From Gordonia effusa NBRC 100432 (GTDB taxonomy: Bacteria; Actinomycetota; Actinomycetes; Mycobacteriales; Mycobacteriaceae), in NCBI RefSeq assembly GCF_000241305.1, contig NZ_BAEH01000106.1, positions 62,001-126,000 on the forward strand: a DNA stretch of 64,000 bases. Direction: 5' to 3'. The notes below the pieces were generated by a model, which saw nothing but the letters and a program-made list of their open reading frames with translations, searched no databases and had not been told where the DNA came from. Positions 30,803-39,692 of this stretch are shown here, piece after piece. A program made the position numbers and the translations under genes. Position 1 is the first letter of the stretch; each line of letters opens with the position of its first letter.

Positions 30803-30850
30803 TCCTGCCGACTCGCTAAATTCCCTTGCCGCCCACCAACGGGGCGACAG

Positions 30851-31870
30851 CTACAGTCCGCGCGCGATGGTCGGCCACAACACCGGCAGGTCGCGTCGCC
30901 AGTACTGCCAACTATGAGTACCGATGAACCGGAAGCCATCGGTGAACTTGATGTTGTTCGCGCGCAGCTGCCATGCGAACTGCTGCGAGCATCGGTAGGT
31001 AAGCAGTTCCAGTGCCGAGCCCGACGCTGTCACGGCCTCCTTGGGGACGTCGCCATCGGGCCGAGTGTCGAAGTCCAGCGGGCCGATCGCACCCGAACCT
31101 GCCGCGATGAAGATGTTCTTCCCGCGCAATGCGTCCAAATTCGACGTCGGGTCGTGGGTTACCCATCCCTTGGACCCGAATGGCCCCCACATATTGGTGG
31201 CGTCGCCGCCGGCACGACCGACCGTCGTCCGCACATAGCCCTCGTTCAGCGGTGCCGATACCGGTGGGCAACCGCTCAGTGACGCGATGCCGGTGTACAG
31301 GTTGGGGTGCCGGACCGCGAGCGCGAAGGCCGACTGACCACCCATCGACAGTCCGACCACGGCGTTTCGTCCGGTTCCATTGAACCGCGCGTCGATCAGC
31401 GGAGGGAGTTCTTTGGTAAGGAACGTCTCCCACATCGGCTTGCCCAACTTGCGATCGCGTCGCTGCCAATCCGTGTAGAAAGTCCCGGCACCGCCGACCG
31501 GCAGCACGACATTGACGTTCTTACCCGCGAAGAACTCGCCGGCCTTGCCCTTGGTGATCCAATCGCTGACATCTGAGGTTCCACCAGCACCATCGAGCAT
31601 GTACACCGTGGAGCGCGGACCGTTGCCGCTGCGCGGTGTCAGCACGGACACCTTGACCTTGCCGCCCATCGACGGCGACTTAACCCATACGTCGGTGCGC
31701 AGTGCGCTGAGCTTCTTGGTGAGGGCGATCTTCGCAACCGGATGCTTAGCGTCGGGTGTTCGAGAAGTTGACGGTGCCGCGCCGACAACGCCAGCGGCGG
31801 GTGCACTCAGTCCTGCCACCGCGACTCCGGCCACCGCAAGTACCGTGACCAGTCGTTTTGTTACGCTCAC
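30851..31870 (-). CDS. Secreted mycolyltransferase (antigen 85 family)
   Basis: 339 residues, GTG start with AGGGAAG upstream. A Sec signal peptide (to about residue 32) is followed by the esterase-D-like alpha/beta hydrolase fold of antigen 85: STVYMLDGAGG, FYTDWQ, WETFLTKELPPLID, nucleophile Ser175 in GLSMGG, and catalytic His in GTHSWQYW. It moves mycolic acids between trehalose monomycolate molecules or onto arabinogalactan outside the membrane. A second paralogue lies at 35210-36253. No C-terminal anchoring domain is present. Confidence 0.92.
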   Translation of the reverse strand: MSVTKRLVTVLAVAGVAVAGLSAPAAGVVGAAPSTSRTPDAKHPVAKIALTKKLSALRTDVWVKSPSMGGKVKVSVLTPRSGNGPRSTVYMLDGAGGTSDVSDWITKGKAGEFFAGKNVNVVLPVGGAGTFYTDWQRRDRKLGKPMWETFLTKELPPLIDARFNGTGRNAVVGLSMGGQSAFALAVRHPNLYTGIASLSGCPPVSAPLNEGYVRTTVGRAGGDATNMWGPFGSKGWVTHDPTSNLDALRGKNIFIAAGSGAIGPLDFDTRPDGDVPKEAVTASGSALELLTYRCSQQFAWQLRANNIKFTDGFRFIGTHSWQYWRRDLPVLWPTIARGL

Positions 31871-32110
31871 TACAACTTCCCTACCAACTTCGTCCTCATG
31901 CCGGGCAATGCCGAGGACTTTGCCGATCCGCTCCGATTTCCATCTGGGCGAACCACGAACCCACCTAGCCTAACGAGGCTGTGTCGTGAACGCGAGTTCA
32001 GACGGCTTATTCTCAGGCTAATCAAATAGCAAGGTCACTCCTCAGATGAACTGGCGATGACGAATAGCTAAATAACGATGGCGGATATTCGCCGATGAGG
32101 AGACTACGAA

Positions 32111-32575
32111 ATGGCGGGACTAGCCAACGACGGCTATGCGTTCACCGCGACGGTTCCGGTTCGCTGGTCCGATATGGACGCTTTCGGCCACGTCAACCAC
32201 GCCCGGATGGTCACGTTGATGGAGGAGGCCCGCATCGAGTGGCTACTATCGGCCGGCGAGGAGTACCAGCCGCTGATCAAGAGCGCCATGATCGTGCATG
32301 TCGACATCCGTTATCAGGCTCAACTCCGCCACGACGACAGTCCGCTTCGAATTGGCATGTGGATCAAGGGTTTTCGATCGGTGGATTTCACCATCGGTTA
32401 TGAGATCCGAGCGGCCGGGCCAGCGGCGCAACAAACCAAACCCGCATGCGTAGCGAGTACCCAAATGGCGGTCGTGGACATCGAAGCGCATAGCCTGCGC
32501 CGACTCACCCCCACCGAGAAGAACTATCTGCGTCAATGGTCGCGCGACGCGGCGCCCCGATCGGAAGGTTCGTAG
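32111..32575 (+). CDS. Hotdog-fold acyl-CoA thioesterase
   Basis: 154 residues, ATG with GAGGAG ribosome site. The 4-hydroxybenzoyl-CoA/YbgC thioesterase motif is RWSDMDAFGHVNHARM, with the catalytic Asp in SDMDAFGHVN, followed by EEARIEWL and VDIRYQAQLRHDD. It should hydrolyse acyl-CoA in the cytosol; the chain length is unknown. Its 3' end overlaps the convergent gene by 43 bases. Confidence 0.85.
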   Translation: MAGLANDGYAFTATVPVRWSDMDAFGHVNHARMVTLMEEARIEWLLSAGEEYQPLIKSAMIVHVDIRYQAQLRHDDSPLRIGMWIKGFRSVDFTIGYEIRAAGPAAQQTKPACVASTQMAVVDIEAHSLRRLTPTEKNYLRQWSRDAAPRSEGS

Positions 32576-33801
32576 CGCTCGGGTAACCGCTCGGGCAGTG
32601 GCATCGGATTACTCATCGAAATACGCGCGATATTGCCCTGCAATACATCTCGATAAATACGCAGTTGCTCTTCGCCAGCGCGGACCTGCTCGGTCAATCT
32701 CTTCGAATTGTCGGCCGATATCTCACGGTCTCCAGAGCGGGAGATCAAGTGATCGATCCGATCATCGATTGACGCCGCGTGATTGTATTCAGCCAATAAC
32801 TGCAATTCCACGGCGGCCGACTCGACTACATGCGCGACCTCGGTCAACGCCTGCACACGATCGATCAACTGGCTCCACACCGGCCGCAGCGCGGCTTCTT
32901 TCATGCCGATGTGCTCAGCGAATGACCGGTCGAACCCGCCGTTGCTCAGTGCGCGATCCAGGTCGACGCGGACCGATCGCAGCGAAATAACGTCGGCGGC
33001 AATCTCTGCCAACTCCGCATGCAAATTGACCTGCGTCCGCGGAAGGGCGAAATGATCCGACGTCCAGGCCGGATTGCGCATGATCCGGTCGTAGTAGTGG
33101 CCCGCGACAAACAGGATCGTCTCGTAGCCGTCGACAAAACGCGCCTCACGCTGAGCAGCCTGAGATGTCGTGGTCGCCGAATCCGATTCGCCGAAAAGCT
33201 GCTCGGCCCACTGCTCGGCCTGATTCTTTCCGGTCTTCGATACCAACTGCCCCACGACGCCGGCGATCCGCTCGATTGCCGCTCCGCCAGCCTTACGCAT
33301 GTAGTTGACGTTGTTGATGTTGGGCGTCGGCGTGCACAGGAGCCCACCGAACAACCGTTCCCGATCGTCGAGCTCGAGGTAAAGATTCTCGCGTCGCTCG
33401 CGGCGGATCGACCGAGCACCCGACGCGAACACACCCTTGCCGATCACGACGGACTTATGTGCGTCATCGCGGCGACGTTGCAGACCATTGAGCCGGTTGC
33501 GCTGCACAGCGGCGACCATCGACGGCATCATCGGGTTGTTCAACTGCTGCTCGACCTGCGCGATGCTGCGTTGCAGGCGGCGCAGTTCACTGAATCCACC
33601 GGCCAACCCCGGCAACGACACCCCTGTTGACGCTCGACGCACGACGATGGCCCGCGCGGCCGGCGCGACAAATCCAGCCGCGATCAGCAGGGCGGCGTTG
33701 TCGGACAATTCCGCGCGCTCGCCGGGCATCCGCGAGGCATCGCACCAGCTACGAACGACGTCGCTGGTAGGCGAATTGATGGGGGCACTCACTTTTCCCA
33801 T
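32533..33801 (-). CDS. Conserved-looking protein of unknown function
   Basis: 422 residues from ATG 33801 (GTG 33792 is possible). The middle and C-terminal parts are helical with probable coiled coils (RLQRSIAQVEQQLNN, SKRLTEQVRAGEEQLRIYRDVL), and there is a possible membrane-near glycine segment (RKAGGAAIERIAGVVGQLV). There is no signal peptide or catalytic motif I can name. Codon use is like the neighbours. It follows the acyltransferase-3 gene by 38 bases on the same strand, so the two may be co-transcribed, which gives only a weak hint of an envelope role. The 3' end overlaps the thioesterase. Confidence 0.65.
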   Translation of the reverse strand: MGKVSAPINSPTSDVVRSWCDASRMPGERAELSDNAALLIAAGFVAPAARAIVVRRASTGVSLPGLAGGFSELRRLQRSIAQVEQQLNNPMMPSMVAAVQRNRLNGLQRRRDDAHKSVVIGKGVFASGARSIRRERRENLYLELDDRERLFGGLLCTPTPNINNVNYMRKAGGAAIERIAGVVGQLVSKTGKNQAEQWAEQLFGESDSATTTSQAAQREARFVDGYETILFVAGHYYDRIMRNPAWTSDHFALPRTQVNLHAELAEIAADVISLRSVRVDLDRALSNGGFDRSFAEHIGMKEAALRPVWSQLIDRVQALTEVAHVVESAAVELQLLAEYNHAASIDDRIDHLISRSGDREISADNSKRLTEQVRAGEEQLRIYRDVLQGNIARISMSNPMPLPERLPERYEPSDRGAASRDH

Positions 33802-33839
33802 CTTACCTACGGCCGGTTGGTGCGCGGCCGTGCCGCTGG

Positions 33840-35018
33840 TCACGTTGACCGACGCCGGTTTCGTCGCCAAACCGGAGCGGTGATTCGGTGCAGCCCCCAC
33901 GCGAGCGGCACCGAGAGCAGCGCAGTCACGACGGTCACGATGAGCATCGAATCGCCGCCGAATACGCGGTATCGCAACGCTGCCATCACCAGTTCGAGAA
34001 CGATGACGTGCACGAGGAAGACTTCGTAGGAGATCTCGCCGAGCCATACCACCGGCCGCGCCGCACACAGTCGCGTCCAAGCGTCGTCGGTGCCGAAGAC
34101 CAGCGGGCCGATGAGCGCAACCGAAATCACCAGGTACAGAAGATGTTTGACGACGGTTTGCGCCGCGGTATCGGGAATGATGGTTGGCCCACCGGCGATC
34201 GGCGTTGCCGACACCGCCAGCAGAATCACCGCGAGACCTACCGATGGCAACGCGGGCCAGCGGCGAACCAGGTCACGACAAACCGCGAGCATCATGCCCG
34301 CGGCAAACCAGGCGACGAAGGCCGGCGCCCACAGTCGCGCCGTCGCGTCCGCTCCTGATCCGATAGCGACCGCGAAGGTCCACGCGGGCGAGATCAGCAT
34401 GAGCGCCACCAGGCCGGCGATAAGCAAATCTGGCCGCCAGCCCGACGTCGGGGTTCGCCGGGAAACCAGCACCACCAGGAACCACGCCAGCGGCGGGAGC
34501 ATCAGGTAATAGACGACCTCGGCGGCCAGGCTCCACATCTGAGTCAGCCCCGCGTGCAGATGTCCAAAGCCGTACACCTGCGTCAAAGTCATATTCCGAA
34601 TGAATCCGGAAAGGCCGGCACCATACGTACTCGCCTCTGCCGGCAACCAACGAGTCACCGACGATCCGGCGTGATCGCGCACCGCGTAGATGGCGTAGAC
34701 GACGACCACGGTGATCCAGTAGGCGGGCAGAACCCGACGAACACGATGCGTGAAATACGTTGTGGTCGAAGGTAACTCCGACGTCGGATGCAATGCCGCG
34801 CGCGCCCACGGCCTAAACAGCAGATACCCGGACAGTACGAAGAATAGGGCGACGCCGATTTCCGCCCGCGCCAACAGCCTGCCCAGATAGTCGTCGGTGT
34901 AGTGGCCGGTCCAGTACGCCGCGTGGGTGAGCAGTACGAGCAATGCCGCGAACGCGCGAATACCGGTCAGCGCCGCGACACGGGGCGGAGCAGATACGAC
35001 GGCGGTAGTGCTTGGCAC
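33840..35018 (-). CDS. Acyltransferase-3 family integral membrane protein
   Basis: 392 residues from GTG 35018 with about ten membrane helices. Helix 1 carries the family R-x10-H pair (GIRAFAALLVLLTHAAY), and FFVLSGYLLFRPW follows. AT3 proteins O-acetylate sugars, peptidoglycan or lipids using cytoplasmic acyl donors. In mycolata one member (TmaT) acetylates mycolate before export. The position between two mycolyltransferase genes makes an envelope-lipid role attractive, but sequence alone cannot separate TmaT from other AT3 enzymes. Confidence 0.85.
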   Translation of the reverse strand: MPSTTAVVSAPPRVAALTGIRAFAALLVLLTHAAYWTGHYTDDYLGRLLARAEIGVALFFVLSGYLLFRPWARAALHPTSELPSTTTYFTHRVRRVLPAYWITVVVVYAIYAVRDHAGSSVTRWLPAEASTYGAGLSGFIRNMTLTQVYGFGHLHAGLTQMWSLAAEVVYYLMLPPLAWFLVVLVSRRTPTSGWRPDLLIAGLVALMLISPAWTFAVAIGSGADATARLWAPAFVAWFAAGMMLAVCRDLVRRWPALPSVGLAVILLAVSATPIAGGPTIIPDTAAQTVVKHLLYLVISVALIGPLVFGTDDAWTRLCAARPVVWLGEISYEVFLVHVIVLELVMAALRYRVFGGDSMLIVTVVTALLSVPLAWGLHRITAPVWRRNRRRST

Positions 35019-35209
35019 CGCCAGATCGTATCGGTGTCGAGCGATCCTCACGCACCGACTCGGATGACACCGCAAGATAACTGCCAGGTTTCGGTTTGGG
35101 CACCCAGCTTTCCCCGCAGCATCGCGCGGGCCATACTCACCAGTGTTACTGATGTGACTGGTGTGACTAAAGGAAGTAGGGTGCCGCGCACCCGCTGGAG
35201 GATCGACTT

Positions 35210-36253
35210 GTGAAAATGCGGATTGTGGCGACAGCGCTGTCGGCCGTTGCGGGATTGACTCTCAGCGCGGTTCCCGCGATCGCCGCGCCGGCCCCCGGCC
35301 CGCCTCCGGCGGCCCCACCCGCTCCGGGCGCGGCACCGGCGCCCGCGGCCCGTCCCAACGTGACCCGCGTCGTCGCGAAACGCCCACTGAAAGGTCGTGA
35401 GCGGCTGCGGATTTACTCCGCGGCGATGGAACGCGAGGTTGTCATCGACCTGCAGCGACCCAAAGGTGCCGACAAGAGCCGAGCCAAACGCCCCACCATC
35501 TACCTACTCGACGGCGCCGAGGCGCGCGACGACGAGTCCGGCTGGTATGCGAAGACCGACGTGGCCTCGCTGGCGTCCACCGAGAACCTCAACGTCGTCA
35601 CGCCGGTCGGCGACCCGCACAGCTACTACACCGACTGGCAACGCGTCGATCCCGGCATCGGCCGCAAATACATGTGGGAAACCTTCCTGACCAAAGAACT
35701 GCCGCCGATCATCGACCGCGACTTCGGCGGCAATGGCCGTAACGCGATCGCCGGAGCATCGATGGGCGGCGTCGCGGCACTCACCCTGGCCACCCGACGA
35801 CCCGACTTGTACACCGGCGTAGCGGGATTCAGCGATTGCGCCAATATCTCCAGTGGCCCCAACAAGTTCTTCACGCAGTGGGATATCAGCCGTGGCGGTG
35901 GCAACTCGATGAATATGTGGGGAAAATTCACCGACCCGGATTGGGAAGCGCATGACCCCTACCTTCACGCCGACAAACTAGCCGGCAAGACAATCTATAT
36001 GTCGTCGGGAAACGGTATACCCGGCGAATACAACGCGGTGTCGAGCGACCCGATGAACGAAACTCTCGCCGGAATCTTCCTGGAATTCGGTAGCGCGTTG
36101 TGCACCGGGCAGATGACCTCCAAACTCAAGGAGTTGAACATTCCGTTCACCTCCAACATCCATCCGGTCGGCACGCACCGGTGGGAGTACTGGCGCGACG
36201 AATTACGTTCTGCCTGGCCGGTATTGATGAAATCACTCGGCTTGAGACAATAG
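35210..36253 (+). CDS. Secreted mycolyltransferase with Pro/Ala-rich N-terminus
   Basis: 347 residues, GTG start after a GGAGG site. A signal peptide ending AIAAPA is followed by a low-complexity Pro/Ala stretch (residues 27-48), which could reach through the peptidoglycan, then the antigen-85 fold: TIYLLDGAEARDD, YYTDWQ, WETFLTKELPPIID, nucleophile Ser174 in GASMGG, and VGTHRWEYW with the catalytic His. It is a paralogue of the enzyme at 30851-31870; the nucleophile context differs (ASMGG against LSMGG). Confidence 0.91.
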   Translation: MKMRIVATALSAVAGLTLSAVPAIAAPAPGPPPAAPPAPGAAPAPAARPNVTRVVAKRPLKGRERLRIYSAAMEREVVIDLQRPKGADKSRAKRPTIYLLDGAEARDDESGWYAKTDVASLASTENLNVVTPVGDPHSYYTDWQRVDPGIGRKYMWETFLTKELPPIIDRDFGGNGRNAIAGASMGGVAALTLATRRPDLYTGVAGFSDCANISSGPNKFFTQWDISRGGGNSMNMWGKFTDPDWEAHDPYLHADKLAGKTIYMSSGNGIPGEYNAVSSDPMNETLAGIFLEFGSALCTGQMTSKLKELNIPFTSNIHPVGTHRWEYWRDELRSAWPVLMKSLGLRQ

Positions 36254-36426
36254 TCCGATGACCGCGATACTCGCCGTCGCGACCACTGCGACCAGGCGGG
36301 TCGTCACCAATCGTTTTCGCTATTTTGGATCGCGTTGGTAGCGTCCTGCGCACCGCTGATCACCAGGGTGGCCGCTGATCGCGCGCCTCATCGGTCCGCG
36401 ATCGGCCACGCGGGTATGACGGCAAC

Positions 36427-36432
36427 TAGACT
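36427..36432 (+). promoter_or_regulatory. -10 hexamer upstream of the microprotein gene
   Basis: TAGACT ends eight bases before ATG 36441 and no ribosome site is visible, so a leaderless transcript is likely. Confidence 0.5.
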
Positions 36433-36440
36433 TGGTGCCT

Positions 36441-36569
36441 ATGTGTCAACCAGTGAAATGTGACGTGTGCGGCAAGACGACCTGGGCTGGATGTGGTGAG
36501 CACATCGCGGAAGTCCGAGCGACAGTGCCCGCCGACCAGTGGTGCGCCGGCGAGCATCCGGGGCGCTAG
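36441..36569 (+). CDS. 42-residue zinc-binding-type microprotein
   Basis: The short frame starts MCQPVKCDVCGKTTWAGCGE and ends QWCAGEHPGR. It has five Cys (C2, C7, C10, C18, C35) and two His, arranged CxxC...GCGxH...WC..xH, a pattern recurring in small actinobacterial proteins usually annotated as hypothetical. The CGKTTWAGCG core suggests a zinc knuckle. It has its own promoter-like hexamer. The function is unknown. It could be missed by annotation because of its length. Confidence 0.75.
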   Translation: MCQPVKCDVCGKTTWAGCGEHIAEVRATVPADQWCAGEHPGR

Positions 36570-36589
36570 TCCACCGATCGGCGAACGCC

Positions 36590-38623
36590 TCAGCCGATCG
36601 GCCGGCTACTCGGCACCTGAATCCAACTGGGGTTATTCGGGTCGATCAACACATGTTCAGGTTTGAGTGCCGAATCATTCGACATTGGACCGAACGACAC
36701 CGCGCGCGGGGCGTTCAGCGCGTAGACGCTTACGCGAAGCCGGTGCCCCTTCTTCAGCAGCGCGTCGGTGCCGAGTAACCCGATGTCCAGGGTCTGTTTT
36801 GCTCCCGGCTTCACCAGATCGCGATGGAATCCATCGAGCGCGTAGATCGGGTCAATCAAGTCACCGTTGGGCGCATACCCGGACTTCGCCTTGTCGAGTT
36901 GGTTGCGGATGGACACCGTCATCGACCCGGTGGAGATGACCCGCGACGAACCGTCGGGCGCGACGTCGGTGACGACGGTGGCGTAGAAGCCATCCTTCGC
37001 ATCAACCTGGGTCCGCAGGTGCAGGTTGATGGGTCCGTTGATCGACGTCGCCTGCGACACCGGCGCCGAGGTGAACGTCAACGCGCCGCGTTCGGCGATT
37101 CGATTGTCCTTACTGCATACGTCGAGCCAGCTGAGGAAGCCAATCTGATCGCGGTTGGTGTCACCCGAGCACAACGTCGTAATGCCAGGTGCGACAGTCC
37201 ATTTCGCGCTACGAGCAGGCACGGCTTTGGACAGTGAACCGTCGGCGACCGATGTCGGCGAGGTGCGGCTGCGCTTGGTGGTCAGGTACAAGCGTCGATG
37301 CTGCTGGTTCTCTCGTGGGAAGGACGTCGACTGCACCCACCGGCCACCCTGCTGGTGACTGGTTGCCGGCGCGTACTCGTCGATGTGGTTGTCAATGCCC
37401 TTAATCCACTTGTCGAACCAGGCACGTTGGAGCACACCCCAGGCCGGCGGCTGACCGGGTCCACCGCGAGCGTCCCAGCCATTGGTGACGTGCTGGCCGG
37501 TGCTCATGAGCAGCTTCTTCTTGCTGCTCGGCAGCCCGCTGAGCTGGTCGAGGGTGCGCCATTCCATATTGGTGAATAGATCCTGCCAGCCGCCGACGAC
37601 GAAGGTCGGGACCGCGATCTTGGCGGCGTCAGTCGTCAATGCGTTGCGGTAGGAGGAATTCAGTTCCACGAGCTCCTTTGCCCGACCAGTCAAGGTATTC
37701 GTCGACTTGGACAGCAGCCCCTGGAGGTATTCCGGAATGAACACCGCAGGGTTGGTGAGACGGTCGCGTAACCACACCGGGTCAAACTGCCCGCGCAGCA
37801 AGCTGGGGATGTCGGGGAAGGTCTTGGTGGCGTTGACGGCGAACAGCCACAACGCGAGAAAGCCTGCGCCATAACCTGATCCGGGCGCGACGACGTCGGC
37901 GACGATATCGGTCATCGGAGCAGCGGGGAAGATCGCCTTGAGACCAAGCGGCCGCTTTGACGCGGCCTGCAGTTGATTCACAGCCGAGTAGGAATACCCG
38001 GACATGCCAAGGTCGCCATTGGAATACGACCGAGTGCGCGCCCAATCGAGGACTTCGAGGGTGTCCTTACGCTCGCGCGGACCGAACACGTCCCACACGC
38101 CTTGCGAGGTTCCGGTACCGCGAACGTCGACGACGACCTGGGTGTAGCCACTGCGAACAAGTTTCGGGTCGACGGAGAACGAACTCAGGAGCCCGCCCTG
38201 GGTGACCTTCAGTAGTTGTTCGGTACCTGAGATCGGCGTCCCGGACAGGTTGATACCGGCGAAGAAATCGAGGACCGGCTTCGACAGACCCGGGATGTTG
38301 GTCGCCGCCGTCGCGATCATGCTGATCAGCTTGTTGTACGGGGTCATGTTGACGATGACGGGGTTCTTGTCACTGGTGGCCCGCCCGGCACGGTCGGCGG
38401 GCCGGTAGATGTCGGCCCGCAAAATGGTGCCGTCGGACATGCGGATCGGCACGCTTGGAGTCACATGAATTCCCGCGTAACGCTGCGGGCCGTCGTAGGT
38501 CTTAGTCCACTGTGGTGGATTAATTCCCAGCGATGCCGCCTGCGTCGGCGGCACGGCAGCGACACCGATCGATACGGCCGACGCGACTAACACCGTCGCC
38601 AACCGACTGACAAACTTGTACAT
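36590..38623 (-). CDS. Secreted CocE/NonD-family (X-Pro dipeptidyl-peptidase S15-like) hydrolase
   Basis: 677 residues from ATG 38623. A signal peptide (MYKFVSRLATVLVASAVSIG, cleavage near TQAAS) precedes an alpha/beta hydrolase with DGTILRADIYRP, VVVDVRGTGTSQG and nucleophile Ser in GMSGYSYSA; the putative catalytic His is in STGQHVTNG. The C-terminal 250 residues are the jelly-roll domain of this family (INGPINLHLRTQVDAKDG). Members cleave esters or X-Pro peptides; the substrate is unknown. A good sigma-A promoter lies about 75 bases upstream of the start. Confidence 0.88.
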   Translation of the reverse strand: MYKFVSRLATVLVASAVSIGVAAVPPTQAASLGINPPQWTKTYDGPQRYAGIHVTPSVPIRMSDGTILRADIYRPADRAGRATSDKNPVIVNMTPYNKLISMIATAATNIPGLSKPVLDFFAGINLSGTPISGTEQLLKVTQGGLLSSFSVDPKLVRSGYTQVVVDVRGTGTSQGVWDVFGPRERKDTLEVLDWARTRSYSNGDLGMSGYSYSAVNQLQAASKRPLGLKAIFPAAPMTDIVADVVAPGSGYGAGFLALWLFAVNATKTFPDIPSLLRGQFDPVWLRDRLTNPAVFIPEYLQGLLSKSTNTLTGRAKELVELNSSYRNALTTDAAKIAVPTFVVGGWQDLFTNMEWRTLDQLSGLPSSKKKLLMSTGQHVTNGWDARGGPGQPPAWGVLQRAWFDKWIKGIDNHIDEYAPATSHQQGGRWVQSTSFPRENQQHRRLYLTTKRSRTSPTSVADGSLSKAVPARSAKWTVAPGITTLCSGDTNRDQIGFLSWLDVCSKDNRIAERGALTFTSAPVSQATSINGPINLHLRTQVDAKDGFYATVVTDVAPDGSSRVISTGSMTVSIRNQLDKAKSGYAPNGDLIDPIYALDGFHRDLVKPGAKQTLDIGLLGTDALLKKGHRLRVSVYALNAPRAVSFGPMSNDSALKPEHVLIDPNNPSWIQVPSSRPIG

Positions 38624-38705
38624 CCCGACCCCCAAGGTCTGGTTCCGCAGAATCAGCATGATGTGACTACGCACAGCATGCCTTAAGTCATGTGACTGGG
38701 ATCGC

Positions 38706-38735
38706 ACATTATTACTGGCGAGTAGCTTATGTCAA
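38706..38735 (-). promoter_or_regulatory. Predicted promoter of the CocE-like hydrolase gene
   Basis: On the minus strand TTGACA (38735-38730) is followed after 18 bases by TAATGT (38711-38706), or after 17 bases by ATAATG. The leader of about 75 bases carries two copies of AGTCACAT, 32 bases apart. Confidence 0.6.
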
Positions 38736-38767
38736 GATGTGATTTACCCAAGTGAAGGAGTCGAACA

Positions 38768-39628
38768 GTGGCTGTTAGCGTTGCCTCGTTCAACGTCAAC
38801 GGCATCCGCGCCGCACGACGTCGCGGCTTCGACAACTGGCTCGCCACACAGTCCCCGGACGTGGTGGCGTTGCAGGAATTACGTTGTCCGCCATCGGAAG
38901 TCGGCGACTTCGCCGGGTACACAGCGTCGGTCGACGCTGGGTCGATCCCCGGGCGCAATGGCGTCGCAATACTGACCACCACTCCGCCGGATGCCGTCCG
39001 CACCTGGATCACCCACCCGCCGCGGGCGCGAGGTCTGCGCGAATTCGCGTCGCACGGTCGCTACATCGAAGTGGACTTGGCGGATCGTCCGCTGACCGTG
39101 GGGTGTCTCTACCTTCCCAAGGGCGGCCTGCCAGCCGAGTTGCAACTCGCCGGGTCGATGCGTGAACAGCCCGACGGCGGCGCGAAATATGCGCGAAAGA
39201 AACGGTTCTTCGCTGCCTTCGCGCGGGAGCTTGATCGTAATCGCCTGTCCGCCTTGCATTCTGGGCGGGAGTTTCTGTTAGTCGGCGACCTCAACGTCGC
39301 TCACACGCAGTATGACGTGACCAATTGGCGACCGGCCCGCAAGATGGATGGGTTCTTGCCGGAGGACCGTGCGTGGTTCGATTCGCTACTCGGCAAGCGG
39401 CGCATGGTCGATGTTGTGCGGCGGATATACGGCGACCGACCCGGTCCGCTCACCTGGTGGAGTTGGGCCGGTCAGTCATTCGCCAAAGATGTCGGGTGGC
39501 GGGTGGATCATCAGCTCGCGACGCCCGCCCTTGCGGCACGGGCGTCGGCGGTCTGGGTGGACAAGGAGGACGCCCCGGACCTGCGGTTGTCCGATCATGC
39601 GCCGTTGATGGTGCGGTACGAGGATTAA
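38768..39628 (+). CDS. xthA: Exodeoxyribonuclease III (AP endonuclease family)
   Basis: 286 residues, GTG start with GAAGGAG upstream. The endonuclease/exonuclease/phosphatase fold shows SFNVNGIRAA, LQELRC with the metal-binding Glu, GDLNVAHTQYDV with the catalytic Asp and Asn, and the C-terminal LSDHAPLMV with the general base His. It removes abasic sites and blocked 3' ends in base excision repair. The length is slightly above the common 255-270. It stands alone, divergent from the CocE-like gene. Confidence 0.93.
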   Translation: MAVSVASFNVNGIRAARRRGFDNWLATQSPDVVALQELRCPPSEVGDFAGYTASVDAGSIPGRNGVAILTTTPPDAVRTWITHPPRARGLREFASHGRYIEVDLADRPLTVGCLYLPKGGLPAELQLAGSMREQPDGGAKYARKKRFFAAFARELDRNRLSALHSGREFLLVGDLNVAHTQYDVTNWRPARKMDGFLPEDRAWFDSLLGKRRMVDVVRRIYGDRPGPLTWWSWAGQSFAKDVGWRVDHQLATPALAARASAVWVDKEDAPDLRLSDHAPLMVRYED

Positions 39629-39692
39629 GCTCGTAACCCGGACTCCATACTGCGTTTCCCAACGCGCTAGTTCGGTGCGCGAGTCTGAGGCG

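Noticed and set aside
39675-39692. GTG 39675 as start of the PhoD gene
   Set aside because: ATG 39693 has a GAGG at proper distance and places the twin-arginine motif at the usual distance from the N-terminus.
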